From contig CAWKDD010000001.1 in the NCBI GenBank assembly GCA_963848335.1, positions 1,860,001-1,924,000 of the forward strand: a stretch of DNA of 64,000 nucleotides, given 5' to 3'. Made by a program: the position numbers and the translations under genes. The stretch is from Chersky-840 sp963848335. Lineage in GTDB: Bacteria > Actinomycetota > Acidimicrobiia > Acidimicrobiales > UBA8190. Under the pieces are notes generated by a model. The model made no database searches. It saw only the letters and a program-made list of their open reading frames with translations, and had not been told where the DNA came from. Shown here piece after piece: positions 20,744 through 29,539 of the stretch (position 1 is the first letter of the stretch; every line of letters begins with the position of its first letter).

Positions 20744-21049
20744 TCACCGTCGGCGCCACCGGCCCATGGTGCTGCACCAGCCGACGAACGACACCACGTC
20801 CGCGGCGCTCGGGCACGGCCTCACCGGACCCGCCGTAGGCCGTCTCCATCCGGAACCGCCACAGCGCCTCGTCGGGCACGGGCAGCGGCGGCCACCGGCG
20901 CCACCAACCGGGCCGCGCCAGGCGCGCCGCCTCGGCCACCGCCGCGGGCCACAGCCACGGGCGCCGCGACCAGGGCCGCGGCGACGGCGCCGATCGCCGG
21001 CGCCGAGGTCGGTCCGCCGCGCCCACCCGGGGCACGGACGCGCCGTCAC
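20744..21049 (-). CDS. Conserved hypothetical actinobacterial protein
   Basis: A small basic protein with the recognisable segment RPWLWPAAVAEAARLARPGW, then WWRRWPPLPVPDEALWRFRM and ETAYGGSG, ending VVSFVGWCSTMGRWRR. I recognise this Trp/Pro/Arg-rich pattern from unnamed proteins of about 100 residues in actinobacteria. The GTG at 21049 overlaps the ROK kinase stop (GTGA), suggesting coupling. Two or three indels shift the frame near 20980 and 20810. No function can be assigned. Confidence 0.6.
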   Translation of the reverse strand: MTARPCPGWARRTDLGAGDRRRRRGPGRGARGCGPRRWPRRRAWRGPVGGAGGRRCPCPTRRCGGSGWRRPTAGPVRPCPSAADVVSFVGWCSTMGRWRRR

Positions 21050-21960
21050 GGGGCCGGCACGAGATCCCGGTCCGCGGCCCGCCAACCCAGCGCCCCGGCA
21101 CCCACGACGGGGCCGCCGTCGCCCAGCCCGCTCGGGACGATGCGCGCGCCGGCCGTGAACGACAACCGGGCGCGGGCGTGCAGCTCCGTGTTGGCGGCGG
21201 CGAAGAACGGCGCGCCGAACCCGAGCGCCACCGACCCGCCCACCACGACGAGCTCGATGTCGAGCAGGCTCACCACCGACGCCACCGCCCGGCCCACCAG
21301 ACGGCCCGTCCGCGGCCACCACGTCGGGCGTCGCCTCGGCCGGCGGCCTGCCCGTGACCGCGGCGATGGCCGTGCCCGACGCTTCGGCCTCGAGACATCC
21401 CCGGGCCCCGCACGCGCACAGACGGCCGTCGGGCTCGACGATGACATGGCCGATGTGCCCGGCGTTCCCCGACGCACCCGTCGAGCAGGCGGCCGTCGAC
21501 CACGATGCCCCCGCCCACGCCGGTGGACACCACCATGGCCAGGAAGTCGCGGCGGCCGGCGCGCCGCGCCCGTCCAGCCCTCGGCCAGCGCGAACGCCTT
21601 GGCGTCGTTGTCCAGGGCCACGCCCAGGCCGGTGAGCTCCTCCAGCCGGGCCCGCAGCGGGAAGTCGCGCCACGCCGGGATGTTGAGCGGCGACACGCGT
21701 CCCCCGGCGCAGGTCCATGGGCCCGCCACAGCCGACCCCGCACACCACCACCGTCGGCTCCCGCGGCGCCGGGCCTCGGCTGTGCTGCAGACGGCGCGCA
21801 CCTCCCCCACCAGCCGGGCCAGCGCGGCGAAGAGCTCCTCGGCGTCGTCGGTGCGGCGGCGTGGGGACCCGCCGGGCGTCGAGGAGCTGCTCCGTAGCCG
21901 GTCGACGAGGCCGGCGGCCAGCTTGGTGCCCCCGATGTCGATCGCCAGGCACAGCTCCAC
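21046..21960 (-). CDS. ROK family sugar kinase, glucokinase-like
   Basis: ROK kinases phosphorylate glucose or related hexoses with ATP or polyphosphate. The N-terminal phosphate loop CLAIDIGGTKLAAGLVD starts at a GTG at 21960. Further motifs: VVVCGVGCGGPMD, LGVALDNDAKAFALAEGW with the catalytic aspartate, and MVVSTGVGGGIVVDGRLLDG. The zinc and sugar-binding HIGHVIVEPDGRLCACGARG leads into GCLEAEASGTAIAA, the ROK signature CxCGxxGCxE. The C-terminal SLLDIELVVVGGSVALGFGA is also typical. Indels near 21880, 21720, 21570, 21470 and 21310. Substrate is inferred as glucose but not proven. Confidence 0.82.
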   Translation of the reverse strand: MELCLAIDIGGTKLAAGLVDRLRSSSSTPGGSPRRRTDDAEELFAALARLVGEVRAVCSTAEARRRGSRRWWCAGSAVAGPWTCAGGRVSPLNIPAWRDFPLRARLEELTGLGVALDNDAKAFALAEGWTGAARRPPRLPGHGGVHRRGRGHRGRRPPARRVRRGTPGTSAMSSSSPTAVCARAGPGDVSRPKRRARPSPRSRAGRRPRRRPTWWPRTGRLVGRAVASVVSLLDIELVVVGGSVALGFGAPFFAAANTELHARARLSFTAGARIVPSGLGDGGPVVGAGALGWRAADRDLVPAP

Positions 21961-22038
21961 TGGCTACTCCCGGATCACGGAGCGGCACCGTGCCGCCGGC
22001 AGCGGGCACAGGACGCCGCGGTCGGGCGGGCGAGCGGC

Positions 22039-22420
22039 TCAGCGGTTGCGGCGAAAGCGGTCGCGCAACCAGCCGCGGGTGTCGTTGAGGGCGTTGCCGA
22101 TGCCGTCGGTGCGCAGCGAGTGGCCGATCTCCTCCCACCCCGCCTTGCCCATCCGGCGCACGTTGGTCCAGAAGGTGACGAGGGAGGCGAACATGATGAG
22201 CACGCCGAGGAACCCGAGGAACACGTTCGTCGTGAAGAAGACGAGCATGACCGCCAGGCCGACGACGAAGCCGAGCGATGGACCACTTGAGGTATCGGCC
22301 CGCGTACCGGTAGACGCTCTCGGATCGGACCCGATCGGCGAACTTCGGGTCCTCCTGGTACAGCGCTTGCTCCAACTCGTGCAGCACACGCTGCTCATGC
22401 TCGGAGAGCGGCACGCTCAC
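22039..22420 (-). CDS. DUF3040 membrane protein
   Basis: Short protein found almost only in actinobacteria. The N-terminal part VPLSEHEQRVLHELEQALYQ and EDPKFADRVRS is the DUF3040 hallmark. Two membrane segments follow (LGFVVGLAVMLVFFTTNVF, FLGFLGVLIMFASLVTFW), and a basic tail ends GWLRDRFRRNR. A single frame change near 22278 separates the halves. A GTG at 22420 or 22414 is the start. Function unknown. Confidence 0.82.
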
Positions 22421-22454
22421 CCCCTTCCAGGCCCCGTCGCGACGTCGCGCGCGC

Positions 22455-24057
22455 TCAGTCAATCTTAGGCACGGCGCGAAGGGCAAGACAACGGCGCCTG
22501 GCATTCTCCGCCGTGCTCCGTGCCGCTGCCCCGGCCGCCGGTCGAGGCCCTGGTGCACGGGCCGGAACCGGGCCCGCGGTCGGCCCGCCGGAGACGTCGC
22601 CGGACCGCCTGCGGCGCTCACCGGTCGGTCCACCGGTCGGCGCGGGCGCGCTCGGGCCCCACTGGGTGTCGCCCCGCTCCTTGACGGCCAGCCCGTCCCG
22701 CCCCACGAGGGCGGCGGGGCCCACCGAGGCGTTGCCGTAGCGGGCCCGGATGGCCGACACCGCCGCCTCCACCTCGTGCCAGGCCAGGCTCCGGGTCGCC
22801 TGCCCGGCGGCACCCGCCGCTCCGGCCCGGCGCGCCGGCCCCCGTCGCGGCGCCGGGCCCGGCGCCGTGCCACGGCCCGGCGGCACCGGTCGCGCGGTCG
22901 CCCGGGAGCCCGGGACGACCGGCTCGTCCTGGTCGTCGAAGGAGAGTTGGCGGGCCGTCGTGTCGGTGTCGACGAGCCCCGACACCGACACCCCGAGGAG
23001 ACGGACGCCCGGCGACACGTCCACCGCGTCGAGCAGGGCCCCGGCCACGGCCGCCGAGCGCCCGGGGGGAGTCGAGCGGGTGCCCCCACGGTGTGCGACC
23101 GGGTGATGGTGGTGCGGTCCCCGTAGCGGACCTTCACCGTGACCGTCCGCCCCGCCAGGCCGCGCCTCGCGCAGGCGCGTCCCCACCGCGTCGGCCATGC
23201 GCACGCACGTGGCGGTGCAGGCCGTCGTGGGCGGCGATGTCGAGCGCGAAGGTCTCCTCGTGACCGACGGACTTGGCCTCCCGGTTCGCCTCCACCGCGC
23301 CGGGGGTCCTCGCCCCTGGCCAGCTCGCGCGAGCAGGTGCCCGTTGGCGGTGCCGAGCGAACGGCACAGCGTGTCCGTCGGGGATGCGCGGCCAGCTCGC
23401 CGATGGTCGTCGACCCCCAGGGCGTCGAGGCGCCGGGCGGTGGCGGGCCCCACGCCCCACAGGGCACGGACCGGCAGGGGGTGGAGGAACGACAGCTCCT
23501 CGGCGGGGAGGACCACGAAGACCCCGGGCCCGGGCGGGGCCCCGTCGGGGGTCGAGGACGGGCTTGGCGGCACGCGAGGCCAGCTTGGCGATCAGCTTGG
23601 TCCGGGCCACGCCCACGCCGCATTCCATCGCCAAGTCGTCGCGCACCGCCTGGCGGATCGCGCCGCGCCACCTCGGGAGGCGAGCCCGAGAAGCCGCCGT
23701 GCCCCGGCGACGTCGACGAACGCCTCGTCGAGCGAGATGCCCTCGACCACCGGTGAGAACCGCCGGAGCACGGCGTGCAGGCGCTCGCTCATCTCCGACG
23801 TAGCGGGCGAAACGACCCGGCAGGAACACGGCGTGCGGGCACCGGCGCCTGGCCTCGACCGAGGGCATGGCCGAGTGGATGCCGAAGGCACGCGCCTCGT
23901 AGGTGCACGACGCCACCACACCGCGGGCGCCGGCACCGCCCACGATCACGGGGCGCCCGGCCAGCGACGGGTCGTCGAGGACCTCCACCGAGGCGAAGAA
24001 CGAGTCCATGTCGACGTGCAGCACGGTGCAGGCGTCGGCACCGTCGGACCCGGTCAC
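22455..24057 (-). CDS. dinB: DNA polymerase IV (DinB, Y family)
   Basis: Translesion DNA polymerase. The catalytic motif is intact: TVLHVDMDSFFASVEVLDDP near the N-terminus. Then GVVASCTYEARAFGIHSAMP, GISLDEAFVDVAGARRLLG with the DE pair, and GVARTKLIAKLASRAAKPVL. The helix-hairpin-helix region reads HPLPVRALWGVGPATARRLD, and the little finger VRLLGVSVSGLVDT. The C-terminal region is extended and Pro/Arg-rich, with no recognisable clamp-binding motif that I could fix. Indels near 23800, 23680, 23560, 23420, 23290, 23160 and 23080. It lies just downstream of a PIG-L gene and near lexA. No LexA box was seen directly upstream. Confidence 0.88.
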
Positions 24058-24084
24058 CTCGGCGCCCGTCCCTCGCGCGGCCGG

Positions 24085-24797
24085 TCAGCCACCGAGCCGC
24101 AGACGCCGGAAGCCCTCGGCGTAGCCCACGCCGGCCCGGCGCCCGTCCTCCTGGGCCCGTTCCCGCACGGCCCGGCGGGCCCATTCGCCCCCGTCGGGGA
24201 ACTGGCTGCGGTGGCACGACACCGCCGCCACCTTGTCCTCGATGGTGGCGGTGACGTCCACCCACACGGTGGGCTCGAGGGTCCCCGACAGCAGCGCCGT
24301 CTGCACCTGGTAGGCGGCGCCCGCTTCGGGGAAGTAGTGCGGAAGGGCCGCCGCCGGCGACAAGCGCGTCGAGCAGCGCGAACCCGGTGGTGCGGTGGTC
24401 GCGGTGGTTGAAGTAGTCCTCGCCGAAGAACACCGCGGTGGGGTCGGGCCCGAGAACCGTGAGGGGACGGAGCTCGCGCACCCAGCGCACCAGGGTGCCG
24501 CGCAGGGCGGTGTCGTCGACGAGCTCGCCGTCGGGGTAGCCCGAGGAAGTGCTGTCCGGCCACGCCGAGGAGCCGCGCCGCCTCGGCCGCCTCGCCCGCA
24601 CGGCGATCGGCCAGGACGCCGGGGTCGACGTCGGGGTCGGTCGTGCCCTTGTCCCCGTCGGTGCAGATGAGCACGTGGACCTCGAGCCCGGCCCCGGCCC
24701 ACAGCGCCAGGGTGCCCCCGCACGACACGTCGGGGTCGTCGGGATGGGCGTAGACCGCCAGCACCCGGTCGGGGACGCCGTCGAGCAGGTCGGCCAC
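24085..24797 (-). CDS. PIG-L/LmbE family zinc deacetylase
   Basis: Zinc-dependent N-acetylglucosaminyl deacetylase fold; actinobacterial members include MshB and Mca of mycothiol metabolism. The metal site is VLAVYAHPDDPDVSCGG, with FFGEDYFNHRDHRTTGFALL supplying the downstream histidines. The C-terminal ATIEDKVAAVSCHRSQFPD is also typical. The GTG at 24797 lies six bases after the nrdR stop. Frame changes near 24550 and 24365. About 237 residues. I cannot say whether the substrate is a mycothiol conjugate. Confidence 0.83.
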
Positions 24798-24802
24798 CGA
24801 CG

Positions 24803-25274
24803 TCAGGCCCTGCGCTTGGGCTCGGTCGTCTTGGTGAGCAGCCCCACCTCGCGCTGGAAGTCGCCGAGCGTCCTCGAATCCCTTGTAGACCGAGGCGAAA
24901 CGGAGGTAGGCGACGTCGTCGACGTCGCGTAGGCGCTCCAGCACGGCCACGCCGATCTGCTGGCTCGACACCTCGGCACCCTCGCCCCGCAACGCCTCTT
25001 CCACCTGCTGGGCGATCTCCTCGAGCCGCTCCTCGGTCACGGGCCGGTTCTTGGTAGCGGCCCTCACGCCCGACACGACCTTGGCGCGGTCGAAGGGCTC
25101 GCGTTGCCCGCCCCGCTTGACCACCCACAGCGGCGCCTCCTCGAGGCGCTCGTAGGTGGTGAAGCGACGGTTGCACGACAGGCATTCGCGGCGGCGGCGG
25201 ATGGCGACGCCGTCCTCGGCCAGACGCGAGTCGACGACCTTGTCCTCGAGACTTTGACACCACGGACACCGCAC
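24803..25274 (-). CDS. nrdR: NrdR, ATP/dATP-sensing repressor of ribonucleotide reductase genes
   Basis: The zinc ribbon VRCPWCQSLEDKVVDSRLAE with CPWC at residues 3-6 is completed by RRRRECLSCNRRFTTYERLE. An ATP-cone follows (LWVVKRGGQREPFDRAKVVS). Both are diagnostic of NrdR. An inserted base near 24865 shifts the C-terminus, which in the correct frame ends LLTKTTEPKRRA. The GTG at 25274 is chosen so the protein begins MRCPWC like homologues. Its place beside lexA and the LysM gene matches mycobacterial synteny. The NrdR regulon (nrd genes) is outside the window. Confidence 0.92.
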
Positions 25275-25306
25275 CGGTCCCACCGTAGTGCCATGCCTCG
25301 AACGCG

Positions 25307-25831
25307 TCAGGGAAGGACCAGCTGCTCCCCGGGGACGACGGTGTCGCCCCCGACCTGGGCCTCGAGCTTCGCCACCACGGGACGGGGATCGCCGGTGGGG
25401 TCGAGCCGGGCGGCGATGGACCACAGGGTGTCCCCGGGCCGGACGACGTAGGAGGCGTGGTGGCGCGACCGACTCCCCCGCCAGAGCGGGACCGGGGGTG
25501 GCGAGGGAGCCCCCGGTACCGCTCCACGGCAGGGCGAGGGCGACGAGCAAGCCCGCCGCCACCGTTCCGAGCAGGACCCGCCGGCGCCGCACCGCGACGC
25601 TGGGACGGGTCGTCCGACCGTCGGTGACGCACCCGGCACGCGTGGGACGCGCCTGGTGCCGCACCGACGGTCGGGCTCGGAGCTGGGAAAAGGCCGGGCC
25701 GGGGCCGCACGCGGGCCGGGCCGGGCGGGCCGGGCGGGCCGGGCGCCGGCCGGGGCCTCGGGGGCCACCAGCCGCAGCGACGCCCGGCGGGCGCGGCGAC
25801 CCGACGGGATCGGCGACAGGGCGACGGCCAT
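25307..25831 (-). CDS. LysM-domain protein, candidate SOS-induced division inhibitor
   Basis: The C-terminal LysM domain reads YVVRPGDTLWSIAARLDPTG, then VVPGEQLVLP to the stop at 25307; LysM binds peptidoglycan. The N-terminal 90 residues are basic and Ala/Pro/Arg-rich; a hydrophobic anchor probably lies before the LysM but an indel obscures it (ARPARPARPGPRAAP upstream; GTVAAGLLVALALPW in another frame). The ATG at 25831 has a GGAGG 9 bases upstream. Divergent from lexA and upstream of nrdR, it matches the position of Rv2719c/ChiZ in mycobacteria, DivS in corynebacteria and the role of YneA in bacilli. It has two LexA boxes in its promoter. Function is inference. Confidence 0.72.
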   Translation of the reverse strand: MAVALSPIPSGRRARRASLRLVAPEAPAGARPARPARPGPRAAPARPFPSSEPDRRCGTRRVPRVPGASPTVGRPVPASRCGAGGSCSERWRRACSSPSPCRGAVPGAPSPPPVPLWRGSRSRHHASYVVRPGDTLWSIAARLDPTGDPRPVVAKLEAQVGGDTVVPGEQLVLP

Positions 25832-25858
25832 CAGCTCCCGCCTCCGATGGACTCGAGT

Positions 25859-25872
25859 CGAACAGGTGTTCG
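25859..25872. promoter_or_regulatory. LexA (SOS) box 1
   Basis: CGAACAGGTGTTCG is a palindrome of the actinobacterial/Firmicute SOS type (CGAAC-N4-GTTCG). It lies 28 bases upstream of the LysM gene start, just downstream of its predicted transcription start. Confidence 0.85.
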
Positions 25873-25882
25873 CCACGCCGCC

Positions 25883-25911
25883 ATCACAGCACGAACAGGT
25901 GTTCGTGTCAA
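25883..25911 (-). promoter_or_regulatory. Predicted SOS promoter of the LysM gene
   Basis: Minus-strand -35 TTGACA (25906-25911), a 17-bp spacer and -10 TGTGAT (25883-25888). A perfect LexA box fills the spacer and a second sits just after the expected start near 25876, so LexA should block transcription tightly. Confidence 0.7.
25892..25905. promoter_or_regulatory. LexA (SOS) box 2
   Basis: A second perfect CGAACAGGTGTTCG, 33 bases from box 1, inside the -35/-10 spacer of the LysM gene promoter. Confidence 0.85.
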
Positions 25912-26010
25912 GGCCCCGCCCTTGTCCCCGGCACTGCTCCACGATGGCCACCTGGTCAGGCTCCCACGAGGGTGTGACACCGGTTCCGGCCCTGGTGGAG
26001 GCGCCCGTGA

Positions 26011-26024
26011 CGAACAGGTGTTTG
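26011..26024. promoter_or_regulatory. LexA (SOS) box 3
   Basis: CGAACAGGTGTTTG, one mismatch from the perfect palindrome, overlapping the predicted -35 element of lexA. Confidence 0.75.
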
Positions 26025-26050
26025 ATCCGGGGCCCGGCGGGGGCTACCGT
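26022..26050 (+). promoter_or_regulatory. lexA: Predicted lexA promoter
   Basis: -35 TTGATC (26022-26027), 17-bp spacer and -10 TACCGT (26045-26050) on the plus strand. LexA box 3 overlaps the -35 and box 4 covers the expected start near 26057, as expected for autoregulation. The -10 is weak. Confidence 0.5.
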
Positions 26051-26054
26051 GTCC

Positions 26055-26068
26055 CGAACTGGTGTTCG
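26055..26068. promoter_or_regulatory. LexA (SOS) box 4
   Basis: CGAACTGGTGTTCG keeps both CGAAC/GTTCG arms intact. It lies 127 bases upstream of the lexA ATG. A weaker copy (CGAACAGGTCGTCG) follows at 26096-26109. Confidence 0.8.
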
Positions 26069-26194
26069 CCTCCCCCGGGGCGGCTCGAGGGCCGACGAAC
26101 AGGTCGTCGGAGACGGTCGTCGGCCTCGGTCGGGTTCGGAGGTGGGCACCGGGACGGACCAGGACCGGCGGCGGAACGGGACGAGGAGGGCGAC

Positions 26195-26826
26195 ATGGCC
26201 GAGGCATTGACCGGGAAGCGGCTCGAGATCCTCGAGTTCATCGGCGACAGCCTGCGGGAGCAGGGCTACCCCCCGTCGGTCCGGGAGATCGGCGAGGCCG
26301 TGGGGCTGACGTCGTCGTCGACCGTCCACGCCCATCTGGCCGTGCTCCAGCGCGAGGGGTACCTGCGCCGCGACCCGACCAAGCCCCGCGCCATGGAGGT
26401 GCGCTTCGACCCCTCCTCCCGGGCCGCCATGGCGGCGAGCCCGGTCCGCCACGTGCCGCTGCTCGGGGACGTGGCCGCCGGCACCGGGGTGCTCGCCAGC
26501 GAGAACGTGGAGGAGCTGCTCCCCCTCCCCGAGGACTTCACGGGCCCGGGGTCGGTGTTCATGCTCCGGGTGCGCGGGCGAGTCGATGATCGACGCCGGC
26601 ATCTTCGACGGCGACTACGTCGTCGTGCGCCAGCAGCCCGACGCCGACAACGGCGACATCGTGGTGGCGGGGATCCCCGGGGACGAGGGCACGGTCAAGA
26701 CCTTCTCCCGGCGCCGGGGCAAGGTCGTGCTCTCCCCCGCCAACGCCGCGCTCTCCCCCATGGAGTTCTCCCCCGACGAGGTGACCGATCTACGGCCGGG
26801 TCGTCACCGTCTTGCGCCGGCTCTGA
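26195..26826 (+). CDS. lexA: LexA, SOS response repressor
   Basis: Self-cleaving repressor of DNA-damage genes. The ATG at 26195 follows a strong GAGGAGGG. The winged helix reads LTGKRLEILEFIGDSLREQG, then YPPSVREIGEAVGLTSSSTV. The cleavage site Ala-Gly lies in LLGDVAAGTGVLASENVEEL, the catalytic serine in GESMIDAGIFDGDYV and the lysine in GTVKTFSRRRGKVVL. An inserted G near 26577 and another near 26787 break the frame; corrected, the protein ends VTIYGRVVTVLRRL with a stop at 26824. One of only two plus-strand genes here. Five LexA box-like sites lie upstream. Confidence 0.95.
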
Positions 26827-26899
26827 GTTCGGCAAATGGATGGGACCAGGGAGCGACAGCTTGCTCGATGGAGTGAGAACGTACGCTCCGGCAGCGGTC

Positions 26900-27410
26900 C
26901 TACTCGGTACTGATCCTCTCGAGCCTCTCCAGGCTGGCCGTCATGGACTCGAGCACCGAATTGGTGCTGTTGATCCACTCCCCGCCTTCGCGTAGGAGAG
27001 TTTGGCGGTTGTCCTCTGGGCCGCAGTCAAAGGCCTCGGTGACGACCGTGGCGCCGTCACCGTCGGGCGTGAGGCTGAAGCCCCAGCGGTAACCCGCAGG
27101 GATGCCGACTTTGGACGGGTCACCGCCAGCCGTAGGGAGGTCCCCCGGAGCGGGTTCCCAAAAGATGCGGCGATCCGGCTCGAACTCCACTACGTAATTG
27201 AGCATGTGGTAGTCGCGACCGAGCCGATTCATCTTCATGGTGAAGATGTCGGCGACGTCGGAGACGGGACGATTGACGACGGCTCCCCGGAGCAATGTCG
27301 GACCCGTCGCAATCCATGTGGCGTTGCGGATTCGCCAGGATCCCGAACATGCGGGCTGCCGCTGCTTCGATCCTGCGTGACGCTTCGACCAGCTTGCTCT
27401 CCTCGGTCAT
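26900..27410 (-). CDS. SRPBCC superfamily (START/polyketide cyclase-like) protein
   Basis: About 169 residues: MTEESKLVEASRRIEAAAAR (start at 27410), FGILANPQRHMDCDGSDML, then MLNYVVEFEPDRRIFWEPAP, AGYRWGFSLTPDGDGATVVT and a helical end LESMTASLERLERISTE. The order short helix, WxFxP-type strand, then a long C-terminal helix is the pattern of SRPBCC ligand-binding proteins. One frame change near 27295. Base composition is visibly less GC-rich than neighbours. It is encoded between lexA (convergent) and dapE, with no evident partner, so it may be a lineage-specific insertion. Ligand unknown. Confidence 0.72.
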
Positions 27411-27592
27411 GGTTCAGTCCTCTCCGTGGCTCTGCGCCTGCCTCAGGGCGTGCACCTCGGCAGCTCGAACATTGGACGGTGCAGGTTCCGCAAGTTCATT
27501 CACGGGCGCCGGGAGCGTCCCGCCCGGAGCGAGGTTCCCCGGCCCGGGTGATCGGGGAGGGCGATGTTCCGGGCCCGTTCGGCGCGTGGATG

Positions 27593-28671
27593 TCACTCGG
27601 CGAGCAGGACGGTGGCGAGCACGTCGCGGGCGTGGTCGAGCTCGCGGCGCGACACGTGCTCGTCGGGGGTGTGGGCGAGCAGCGGGTCGCCGGGGCCGAA
27701 GTTGGTGGCGGGCACCCCGATGCGCGGCGAAGGTGGCCACGTCGGTCCACCCCACCTTGGCCCGGGCCGGCGCGCCCGTGGCGGCCACCAGGCGCGGCCA
27801 GCAGCGGGTGCTCCAAGGCCGGGCGCTGCCCCGGCCGCGGCGTCGACGACCTCGAGGCGATCGCCCGCGGACGGCGTCGAGGCTCGTCACCGAGCAGGTC
27901 CCGCAGGGCGCGCTCCGCCGACGACGGCGTCGGCCGGCGGCGCGAAGCGGTAATTGACCGTGACCGAGGCCCGGTCGGGCACCACGTTGCCGGCGACGCC
28001 CCCTTCGATCCCCACCGCCTGGAGCTGCTCGGTGTACTCACACCCGTCGAGCACGACCCGGCGCGGCTCGTAGCGCTCCGAGCGCGTCGAGGAGCGGCGC
28101 CAGGCGGTGCACGGCGTTGACCCCCGTCCAGGGCCGGGACGTGTGGGCCCGGCGCCCGCCCACCGTCACCACCGCCCGCATGGTGCCCTGGCAGCCCGCC
28201 TCGACGACGCCGCCGGTGGGCTCGCCGAGCACGGCCGCGTCGGCGGCGAGGAGGTCGGGGTGCGTCGCGGCCAGCCGGGCCAGGGCGTTGTGCGCGGCGC
28301 GCCACCTCCTCGCAGGCGTAGAGCACGTAGGTGACGTCCATGCCCGGCGCCGGGACGGTGCGCGGCCAGGTCGAGCAGGACGGCCAGGCCGCCCTTCATG
28401 TCCACCGCGCCGAGGCCCCACAGCGTGTCGCCGTCGACACGAGCCGGGCGCGTCGTCGAAGGGCGGCACGGTGTCGAGATGGCCGGCCAGCACGACCCGC
28501 CGGGCCCGGCCGAGCTCGGTGCGCGCCACCACCGTGTCCTCGAAGCGCGCGACCTCGAGGTGGCCGGCGCGGCGCAGGTCGGCCTCCACCCGGTCGGCCA
28601 GGGCGGCCTCGTGGTGGCTGACCGAGGGGATGGCGACGAGCTCGGCCGTCAAGCGCCAGGAGGTCGGTCAT
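27593..28671 (-). CDS. dapE: DapE, N-succinyl-LL-diaminopimelate desuccinylase
   Basis: Zinc M20 peptidase-family enzyme that removes succinate from N-succinyl-LL-DAP. The ATG at 28671 gives MTDLLAL; one inserted base near 28655 leads to TAELVAIPSVSHHEAALADR. Metal-binding motifs are RRVVLAGHLDTVPPFDDAPG (HxD), MDMKGGLAVLLDLA, YVLYACEEVA (EE) and VLGEPTGGVVEAGCQGTMRA. The end in the correct frame is LDHARDVLATVLLAE at 27593. Several more indels, near 28440, 28370, 28310, 28080, 27930, 27860, 27800 and 27730. It directly follows dapD (22-base gap), which settles the choice among M20 enzymes. Confidence 0.87.
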
Positions 28672-28693
28672 GTCGTGGACAGCGGCCGCGAGC

Positions 28694-29529
28694 TCAGGTG
28701 CCGACCTGGTGCTCGCGCAGCGCCGCCTCGAGCTGGGCCTTGTCGTGGCGCTCGCCGGGCTCGAGCCGCTTGATGACGAGCACGCACGGCAGGAAGAACT
28801 CGCCGCCGGGGTACTGACGCCGGCGACGCGACGCGCCGATGGCGACGCTCCACGGGCGGCACCACCCCCCGGCCGAGCTCCTCGCCCGAGGCGGCGTCGA
28901 TGACGGGGATGCCGGGGTTGAGGATGACACCCTCGGCCAGCACGGCCCCCTCCCCCACCCGGGCTCCCTGGGTCACCATGCACCGGCTCGAGATGTTGGC
29001 GTCGTCGCCCACCATGACCGGCGCGGCGTTGGGCGGCTCGAGCACGCCACCGATGCCCACGCCCCCGGCCAGATGGACCCGCGCGCCGATCTGCGCGCAC
29101 GAGCCCACCGTGGCCCAGGTGTCGACCATGGTGTCGGCGCCCACGCGCGCCCCGATGTTGACGTAGCTCGGCATGAGGATGACGCCCGCGGTCGAGGAAC
29201 GATCCCCACCGCGCCGAGGCCACCGGGAACCACCCGCACACCCGCCGCCGCGTAGCCGGTCTTGAGGGGCAGCTTGTCGTGGAACTCGAAGGGCCCGACC
29301 TCGGTCGGTCTCCATGGCCCGCAGGCGGAACAGCAGGAGGATGGCGGTCTTGAGCCAGCTGTGCACGACGACCTCGCCCGTAGACGGGGTCGATCTCGGC
29401 CACACGGGCCTCACCCCGGTCGAGCAGGTCGATGGCCTCGGTGACGATGCCCAGGGCGTCGGTGTCGGCCGGGCTCAGCTCGCCCACACGGGACCACAAT
29501 TCCTCGATCTGGGACGGCAGGTCGGCCAT
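28694..29529 (-). CDS. dapD: DapD, tetrahydrodipicolinate N-succinyltransferase (proteobacterial-type)
   Basis: Left-handed beta-helix acyltransferase that puts succinate on tetrahydrodipicolinate. N-terminal helices MADLPSQIEELWSRVGELSP; then VVVHSWLKTAILLLFRLRAM. The helical-repeat core reads GVILMPSYVNIGARVGADTM, MVDTWATVGSCAQIGARVHL and AGGVGIGGVLEPPNAAPVMV. Length (about 278 residues) and these motifs match the enzyme of proteobacteria rather than the divergent DapD of mycobacteria and streptomycetes. Indels near 29390, 29310, 29195 and 28860. It ends AALREHQVGT. Lies between dapC and dapE, forming a dapC-D-E run. Confidence 0.9.
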
Positions 29530-29539
29530 CGCCGCGAGG

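Noticed and set aside
20744..23671. A 975-residue open frame joining DinB, DUF3040, ROK and another gene
   Set aside because: It passes through pieces of four unrelated families in one frame; high GC and indels remove stops. No real fusion.
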